The notes under the pieces: model-generated
Database searches by the model: none
The model's input: the letters and a program-made list of their open reading frames with translations, nothing else
Told to the model about the DNA's origin: nothing
Made by a program: the position numbers and the translations under genes
Part shown: positions 16,322 through 21,143 of the stretch, piece by piece
Position numbering within the stretch: position 1 is the stretch's first letter
Layout of the letters: every line of letters begins with the position of its first letter
Source: Victivallales bacterium
Lineage (GTDB): Bacteria > Verrucomicrobiota > Lentisphaeria > Oligosphaerales > Oligosphaeraceae
Assembly: GCA_017964325.1 (NCBI GenBank)
Contig: JAGCSE010000286.1
Location: forward strand, 1 to 21,143
Direction of reading: 5' to 3'
Length of the DNA stretch: 21,143 nucleotides

Positions 16322-17437
16322 ATGAATGATGATTTGAATTTTGTAAAACGATGTTGGGTGGAGGTTGATTTGCATATCCTGCTGGAAAACCTCCGCCTGT
16401 ATCGCGAGAGCTTGCAGTCGCCGCATGAAATCATGGCGGTTGTGAAGGCAAATGCCTATGGGCATGGAGACGTGCGGGTGGCGACGGCTTTGCAGGAGGC
16501 GGGAGTACGGCATTTCGCCGTATCGAACATTGAAGAAGCCGTCGGATTGCGGCAGGCGGGGGTGACAGGCCAGATTTTGATTTTGGGCTACACGCCATGC
16601 GATCAGGCTAAGCGTCTTGTCAATAACGATATCACGCAGGCGATTGTCGATGATACATACGCGAATGAACTGCGCAAATGCGGTTTGCGCGTAAAAGTGC
16701 AGGTTGCGTTGGACACAGGCATGAACCGAATCGGGTTGGATGCAGAGAATCCCGAAGAATGCGAACGTCTTATCCGTCAGTACGCCAACGATTTCGATTT
16801 GACAGGGCTTTTCACGCATCTATGTGTTGCGGATACGGACGAAGAATCGTGCCGTGTGTTTACACAACGACAGGAAGCGTTGTTTGTGGCTGTGGCAGAA
16901 CGAGTTGCAGATTTGAAGCTGCCGTTCGTCCATTGCCTTAACTCAGCCGGTGGATTATGGCATGACTGTCGCACAAGCGGCCTTGCACGGCTGGGGATTA
17001 TCCTCTACGGATTGAAACCCGACTATGCAAATACCTTGCCTATAGGCATTAAGCCCGTTCTGGAATGGAAGACGGTCGTTTCCATGGTGAAAACTGTACA
17101 TGCGGGGGAGACCATCGGTTATGGTCGGACATACCATGTTAAAAAGGACATGACAGTCGCGACGTTGCCAGTTGGCTATGCGGACGGTTATAACCGTTTG
17201 CTGTCCAACAAGGGACGTGTGTTCATCCATGGTTGCGCCGCACCGATTGTCGGTCGGATTTGCATGGATCAGACGCTCGTTGATGTCACGAACATTCCAA
17301 ATGTGCGAATGGGTGACGAAATTGTTCTGCTGAATCGCGGCGGTTATACGGCGGATGACATGGCGGAGGAACTGGGCACAATTGGCTATGAAATCGTTTG
17401 CGACATATCTGCTAGAGTAACAAGAATATATGTATAA
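16322..17437 (+). CDS. alr: Alanine racemase
   Basis: PLP-dependent interconversion of L- and D-alanine, which supplies D-Ala for peptidoglycan; cytoplasmic. The PLP lysine is K42 in AVVKANAYGHG. The second catalytic base is Tyr267 in GYGRTY. Also present are DTGMNRIG, FTHLCVAD, HCLNSAGG, ARLGIILYG, VGRICMDQT and the C-terminal YEIVCDISARVTRIYV. 371 residues is the normal full length, with no fused MurF or membrane domain. The ATG at 16322 follows a modest GGA (16314-16316). It is last in the same-strand run; a hairpin precedes the next gene, which points the other way. Confidence 0.96.
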   Translation: MNDDLNFVKRCWVEVDLHILLENLRLYRESLQSPHEIMAVVKANAYGHGDVRVATALQEAGVRHFAVSNIEEAVGLRQAGVTGQILILGYTPCDQAKRLVNNDITQAIVDDTYANELRKCGLRVKVQVALDTGMNRIGLDAENPEECERLIRQYANDFDLTGLFTHLCVADTDEESCRVFTQRQEALFVAVAERVADLKLPFVHCLNSAGGLWHDCRTSGLARLGIILYGLKPDYANTLPIGIKPVLEWKTVVSMVKTVHAGETIGYGRTYHVKKDMTVATLPVGYADGYNRLLSNKGRVFIHGCAAPIVGRICMDQTLVDVTNIPNVRMGDEIVLLNRGGYTADDMAEELGTIGYEIVCDISARVTRIYV

Positions 17438-17460
17438 TGCTCCTGTAAGGGAGAAAGTGG

Positions 17461-17510
17461 AGATGCGAGACATGAGGCACGTTTTTCTCGCATCTGCTTT
17501 AGACATTTAG
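17461..17510 (+). terminator. Terminator between convergent genes
   Basis: AGATGCGAGA (17461-17470) pairs with TCTCGCATCT (17486-17495) as a 10-bp stem with a 15-nt loop, followed by GCTTTAGACATTTAGTTATTTT. It lies between the alanine racemase stop and the end of the convergent SGNH gene (17511), the expected place for a shared terminator. The T tract is interrupted, so strength is uncertain. Confidence 0.5.
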
Positions 17511-18152
17511 TTATTTTCTGCTTTGGTAGTGTGTTTTGATGGTCTTCCAGATGACGGCTGCGGCGAGACGCGAGCCAGTGGGGGAGGCGTGTTCGCCATC
17601 AGGGCGGTACATCTCAAGGGCTGGATTTTCATTGAGCAGTTTCCACCATTCGACTCCGACGGGGGCGAGGAGTGCGTTGATTTCCTGTGCGCAGGTCGTG
17701 TAGGCGTTTGTCAATTCCGCCTGCTGTTCGGGATGTCCTTTCTTGGCCCATGTCATGTACATGACTGGCATCGAGCCAGCGGCCTTGATCCATTCGCCAA
17801 GTTTTGCAACTGCTTCGTGCATCGGTTGTTCTGGACCGAATGGATGTGTGTATTCCTGAAGGATGACATAGTCGTAGTGACCATGCAGGATGTTGAATTT
17901 GACCTGAGGCTCCTTGACGTGCTGCGAAAGCCGCCAGCCGCCGAGAGTCAGCATGGTGACATCGCAGCGAACGTTGTCTTTCTGGGCTTCTTCGACAAAG
18001 AGTTGGGGCATATCGTTGACGTAAGTATGGCTGTTGCCGATGAATAGGACTTTGATGTCGGTTTGATGTTGTGGTCGGACAGCGGTTTGTCCTTCAAGAT
18101 TGAGTGAAAGCATCAGCGTGGAGACGATGGCGAGAGTGGATGGAATTTTCAT
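17511..18152 (-). CDS. Exported SGNH-hydrolase-like protein (DUF4886-like)
   Basis: The start is chosen at the in-frame ATG at 18152: this gives 213 residues beginning MKIPSTLAIVSTLMLSLNL, a clean signal peptide, whereas the longer frame (from 18212) adds an unlikely hydrophobic-charged head. The SGNH-type nucleophile block is FIGNS41HTY. A LGGW turn follows, and the C-terminal D-x-x-H lies in PDGEHAS (about 187-192). The middle motif (VILQEYTHPF) replaces the usual GxND, as in DUF4886-like proteins. Likely an esterase or acyl hydrolase on glycans, substrate unknown. It faces away from the adenine methyltransferase, with a 166-bp divergent region between. Confidence 0.75.
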   Translation of the reverse strand: MKIPSTLAIVSTLMLSLNLEGQTAVRPQHQTDIKVLFIGNSHTYVNDMPQLFVEEAQKDNVRCDVTMLTLGGWRLSQHVKEPQVKFNILHGHYDYVILQEYTHPFGPEQPMHEAVAKLGEWIKAAGSMPVMYMTWAKKGHPEQQAELTNAYTTCAQEINALLAPVGVEWWKLLNENPALEMYRPDGEHASPTGSRLAAAVIWKTIKTHYQSRK

Positions 18153-18282
18153 GGTGTTTTTGAGGAAAGAATCGTTCTTTTCAATTGCGTTGAGTAACAA
18201 AACGTAAAACATGGGATATGTTAATCTAATGCCATTTGCCGTAAGCGCAATTTGACGACACTGTGTTGCACGTCATTTGAAG

Positions 18283-18318
18283 ATGGCTGTCACGAAGAAA
18301 AAGAACCAGAAGATTTAG
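18283..18318 (+). other. 11-codon in-frame mini-ORF directly before the adenine methyltransferase
   Basis: ATG at 18283 reads MAVTKKKNQKI then TAG at 18316-18318. The methyltransferase ATG follows immediately at 18319 in the same frame. It may be a leader peptide, or the old N terminus separated by a nonsense mutation with translation now starting at the next ATG. No strong Shine-Dalgarno precedes either start. Confidence 0.3.
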
Positions 18319-19458
18319 ATGGCTTGCGAAACAACCAACCACCCCGAAATCGTTGCTGCCAACGAGGAGGCTCCCGAATATCTGACGGAGCAGATCATCA
18401 CGTATCTCGGAAACAAACGGTCGCTGTTGACATTCATCGGCGATGCGATACAGATTGCGCAGGCGGAGCTTGGCCGCGAAAAATTGTCGATGTTCGACGT
18501 GTTTTCTGGCACGGGAATCGTTTCTCGGTATTTCAAACGATTTGCCAACAGGCTGTATGTCAATGACTTGGAAGCCTATAGTCAATGTGTTAACAGCTGT
18601 TATCTGACTAATCGGAGCGATGTTGACATGGAGGCGTTACAGTGGACGTTGGCGGATTTGAAGACTAAAATCAAATCGAACCTTCACGGCGGCTTGATTA
18701 CGGAGCTGTATGCGCCGAAGGATGACAATGACATTCAGGCTGGCGAACGCGTGTTCTATACGCGGCGCAACGCTAATTTCATTGATACGGCGTGTCAGGA
18801 AATCACACTTCTGCCTGAAAATATTCGGCGGTTCTTTTTGGCACCGTTGATTTACGGTGCAAGCGTCCATGCGAACACATCTGGCGTGTTCAAAGGATTT
18901 TATAAAAATCGAAACGGCATGGGCCAATTTGGCGGTCATGCGCAAAACGCCTTGTCGCGGATTCGTGGTGACATAGAACTGATGCTGCCCATATTCTCGC
19001 GTTTTGAATGCGATTGTGAGATTTACCGGAAAGACGCCTTGACCGCCGCATTGGAAATGCCAGAAGACGTTGATTTCGCCTATCTTGATCCGCCGTACAA
19101 CCAGCATCCGTACGGCTCCAACTATTTCATGCTCAATCTCATATTGGATTATAGGATGCCAGAGCGTGTCTCGCGTGTGTCAGGAATTCCAAATAATTGG
19201 AATCGTTCAGCTTACAATCAACGGCACAAGGCGCAGGAGACATTGTTCACGCTTGTGGAAAACGTCAAGGCGAAATACATCTTGATTTCTTACAATTCCG
19301 ATGGTTTCGTGAAATACGACGATTTTGTGGAGCATTTGTCAAAACTAGGCGAGTTGACAACGATGTCCATGGACTACAATACGTTCCGTGGTTGTCGCAA
19401 TCTCAGCGAACGCGACATCCATGTGAAGGAGTATCTTTTCATGCTCAAGAGAGAATAG
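18319..19458 (+). CDS. Adenine-N6 DNA methyltransferase, D12 class (Dam-like), solitary
   Basis: 379 residues. N-terminal motif X ITYLGNKRSLL (27-37), motif I FDVFSG64TG (59-66), then motif IV YLD257PPY260 in the order of the alpha group (MethyltransfD12). A C-terminal IHVKEYLFML strand ends the fold. It transfers methyl from SAM to N6 of adenine in a short target. The family includes Dam and type II M.FokI-like enzymes. No endonuclease gene lies on either side, so it may be an orphan regulator/repair methylase or a remnant of a restriction pair. GC and codon use resemble the flanking host genes, unlike the 4065-10174 operon. A weak 6-bp GC hairpin (about 19542-19562) follows about 85 bp downstream. 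Confidence 0.9.
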   Translation: MACETTNHPEIVAANEEAPEYLTEQIITYLGNKRSLLTFIGDAIQIAQAELGREKLSMFDVFSGTGIVSRYFKRFANRLYVNDLEAYSQCVNSCYLTNRSDVDMEALQWTLADLKTKIKSNLHGGLITELYAPKDDNDIQAGERVFYTRRNANFIDTACQEITLLPENIRRFFLAPLIYGASVHANTSGVFKGFYKNRNGMGQFGGHAQNALSRIRGDIELMLPIFSRFECDCEIYRKDALTAALEMPEDVDFAYLDPPYNQHPYGSNYFMLNLILDYRMPERVSRVSGIPNNWNRSAYNQRHKAQETLFTLVENVKAKYILISYNSDGFVKYDDFVEHLSKLGELTTMSMDYNTFRGCRNLSERDIHVKEYLFMLKRE

Positions 19459-19608
19459 GTGACAAAGTTTTTTGGGGGAACTCGGGACGAACTTGGCATG
19501 AAACGACAAGACGTTAGACGAGAGACAATAAGACAATAAGACAGGCGGCATCCTTCCTGCCTATTCATCTTGTTGTTTCAACTCACGTTACGCGACCTAC
19601 AGATAGGT

Positions 19609-21072
19609 TTATGGATGGTTGGGCATATCATGAGGGCGGGAGTAGTCGAAGCCGTCGGAGTAGCCAGCGGTTTTCGGGGCGGAGGGCTTGTCGTCATCGG
19701 CAGGGGCGGCGATGGCGAGCGGGCGGCGGAAGATTTTATCGCCAGAGGCGGCATAAAGCAAGTTGCCTTCCATACGGACTTTATCAGCGGGAAGGTCGCC
19801 TGGCAATGGGAGAATGAGATCGTTGAGGCCGAAGGAGACGATGCCCTGCACACCGAGTTCCGTGGCGATGAAGACGCGGTCATCCGCGGCGACGCAGAGG
19901 TCCAATGCGCCGATGACGTGACAGTCATGGGCGAGATGGAACGGGGCGAGCTTGTATTGCGCGGAGAGCGTGCCATCGGGGCGGATTGTGTAGGCATAGA
20001 CAAAACGGCGGTTGCTGTCCGCAACATAAAGCCGCCAATGGTCGGAAGATACAGCAAGAGCCGTGATGTTGGAAAGGTCGTTGGCAACGACTTTTTCCTG
20101 TCCGTCCTGTTTCAAGATGATTTGTCCGCCTTTGAATGTGTAGAAACCGTCGTTCGGGGCTTTTGCTGAACGTGGTTCAGGGATGGACTTCACTAGTTCC
20201 CAATGGCTTCCAGGCGCGAGAAGCTTCTGGATGCGGATTTGGTTCTTTCCCGCCTTGACGGGCACTGTCTGCCATTTGTCCCATACGAATGTCATGACTT
20301 TGCGGAGAAAGGTTGGATCCGCGCGGCGTGCGCAATGGCCTTCGTCGATGAACATATCGAATGCGAAGTCATAACCCGCGAAGTCAAAGGCACCTTTGGC
20401 ATTGACGGCGACGTTGTAGGAGTCTCCGAAGAAATAGTCGGGCTCGCGAGTGCCGACGGAGAGGTAGAATCGCATGGGGCGCGTCTCGCATTTGCGAACG
20501 AGAACCATCGGCTCTTCGCCGCCGCGCATTGCGCTGAACGTCGGGCTGCTAAGGAAGCCCCTGCGGAAGAAGTCGTTACGGAACCAGAGTGCGTTCCATG
20601 TGCTCATGCCGCCGGAGGACCCGCCCGTGTAGAAGTGCATATCTGGATTGGTGGAGATTTTCACTTTTGCGAGTGCGGCGGCCTCTGGAATCATTTCCTC
20701 CACGATGAGATTGATGAACTCGGGGCCGTATTCGTCAAATTCCTCCGCCCGCATATTGCGGTTGGAACCGCCTGGAAGCGTGGCATTAAGCGTGCCTGGA
20801 TTGACAAACAGGACAAGACCGCCGGGCATTATGCCGTCGTTGACGAATGTGTTGAGCAACGGCGCGATCTGATCGGCGTTGTATTCGAGCATGACATAGA
20901 CGGCGGCGTTTTCAGCGTCCGTCTTGTCGGTGACGAACAAACGGTAGGGGACGCGGGTACCGATTTCGTATTTCTTTCCAGTGCAGATGTTTGCCATAGG
21001 TTTGCGATTCTCCTGTAAAGGCTGGGCGGCCAGTATGAGTGATGTAAATAAGACAACTAAAAAGATAGACAT
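19609..21072 (-). CDS. Secreted esterase (CE1/enterochelin-esterase-like) with C-terminal propeller-like region
   Basis: 487 residues. The first 17 are a hydrophobic leader (MSIFLVVLFTSLILAA) without the usual N-terminal basic residue; an in-frame TAA eight codons upstream excludes a longer start. Residues ~30-270 are an alpha/beta hydrolase of the esterase-D/CE1 type: GGSS153GG carries the nucleophile, Asp212 (GTREPD) and His246 (DEGHCA) are the likely triad partners. Residues ~300-455 resemble blades of a SMP-30/gluconolactonase beta-propeller (ALAVSSDHWRLYVADSNRR, then RVFIATELGVQG). That region looks too short for a full six-blade propeller. Similar two-domain proteins occur in polysaccharide-degrading bacteria and would act on feruloyl, acetyl or similar esters. 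The product is likely periplasmic or surface-bound. Confidence 0.8.
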   Translation of the reverse strand: MSIFLVVLFTSLILAAQPLQENRKPMANICTGKKYEIGTRVPYRLFVTDKTDAENAAVYVMLEYNADQIAPLLNTFVNDGIMPGGLVLFVNPGTLNATLPGGSNRNMRAEEFDEYGPEFINLIVEEMIPEAAALAKVKISTNPDMHFYTGGSSGGMSTWNALWFRNDFFRRGFLSSPTFSAMRGGEEPMVLVRKCETRPMRFYLSVGTREPDYFFGDSYNVAVNAKGAFDFAGYDFAFDMFIDEGHCARRADPTFLRKVMTFVWDKWQTVPVKAGKNQIRIQKLLAPGSHWELVKSIPEPRSAKAPNDGFYTFKGGQIILKQDGQEKVVANDLSNITALAVSSDHWRLYVADSNRRFVYAYTIRPDGTLSAQYKLAPFHLAHDCHVIGALDLCVAADDRVFIATELGVQGIVSFGLNDLILPLPGDLPADKVRMEGNLLYAASGDKIFRRPLAIAAPADDDKPSAPKTAGYSDGFDYSRPHDMPNHP

Positions 21073-21096
21073 GTGATGAAAGGATTGAAAGGTTTT

Positions 21097-21143
21097 TTAG
21101 GGAGTCAATGGATAGGCGCAGGCGGGACGCACGCGCCACCCAC
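21097..21143 (-). CDS. Possible 3' end of another minus-strand gene (partial)
   Basis: Reading the minus strand from the window edge gives GWRVRPACAYPLTP then TAA at 21099-21097, 24 bp before the esterase start. The GC-rich, Arg/Pro-containing tail looks coding and would put a gene upstream in the same operon. Only 14 codons are visible, so no function can be given. Confidence 0.3.
   Translation of the reverse strand, partial: GWRVRPACAYPLTP

Noticed and set aside
15956..16819. A 287-codon minus-strand frame spanning the GH20 end and the alanine racemase start
   Set aside because: Crosses two real genes, with no motif and no ribosome site.
16322..17437. Alanine racemase considered as a VanT-type serine racemase, because the C-terminal ISARV lacks Tyr
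   Set aside because: Ala at this place is common in ordinary bacterial Alr proteins, and there is no membrane domain or van gene cluster.
20203..21018. A 271-codon plus-strand open frame over the minus-strand esterase
   Set aside because: Antisense shadow; the minus strand carries a full esterase with GxSxG and a signal peptide.
1..21143. CRISPR arrays and complete insertion sequences
   Set aside because: No regularly spaced repeats and no transposase with terminal inverted repeats were seen on either strand.

Overview
The window reads as chromosome of a carbohydrate-degrading, probably gut- or rumen-type bacterium with extracytoplasmic export. The mix of large secreted glycoside hydrolases, SGNH esterases and a Tat-exported hydrolase would suit the Lentisphaerae/Kiritimatiellae side of the PVC group. 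That placement is inference from gene style, because there is no rRNA or other phylogenetic marker here. TAG, TAA and TGA all end recognisable genes, so the standard bacterial code applies.

Layout: (1) 1-1281 is the 3' part of a glycoside hydrolase gene. (2) 1282-1841 is an AT-rich gap with a terminator-like hairpin. (3) 1842-2432 encodes a stand-alone nucleotidyltransferase-fold protein, and 2622-3575 a Tat-exported metallo-beta-lactamase-fold hydrolase. (4) 3576-4064 is AT-rich and holds a candidate promoter with inverted repeats. It leads into a three-gene AT-rich operon (4065-10174): a small excisionase-type HTH protein, a cytosine-C5 DNA methyltransferase with a large unexplained C-terminal extension, and a 1293-residue protein. 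The long protein runs, in order, through a GIY-YIG-like nuclease domain, an SF2 helicase/translocase, an N6-adenine methyltransferase and a presumed target-recognition region. (5) 10175-10788 holds palindromes, a 29-codon orphan ORF and a SWIM-zinc-finger gene cut off at its zinc motif. (6) 10789-17437 is a same-strand run: SGNH esterase, endonuclease IV, a large GH20-type hexosaminidase and alanine racemase. (7) 17511-18152 (minus strand) is a second SGNH-type protein. 18319-19458 (plus strand) is a solitary D12-class adenine methyltransferase. 19609-21072 (minus strand) is a secreted esterase with a C-terminal propeller-like region. The last bases may hold the 3' end of another minus-strand gene.

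The best candidate for an undescribed system is 4065-10174. It has the domain order of single-chain translocating restriction-modification enzymes of the type ISP kind, but with a GIY-YIG-like nuclease in place of the Mrr/PD-(D/E)XK nuclease. It also sits in an operon with a separate 5-methylcytosine methyltransferase and a small HTH protein, so two modification chemistries would meet one restriction motor. Its base composition differs from its neighbours, a 17-bp direct repeat (2533-2549 and 10213-10229) brackets it together with the MBL gene, and a broken gene lies just downstream. All of this suggests acquired DNA.

The rest looks like carbohydrate and cell-wall metabolism. The secreted hydrolases and esterases would deacylate and trim complex glycans such as host mucin or plant polysaccharide. 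Alanine racemase supplies D-alanine for peptidoglycan, and endonuclease IV repairs abasic sites.
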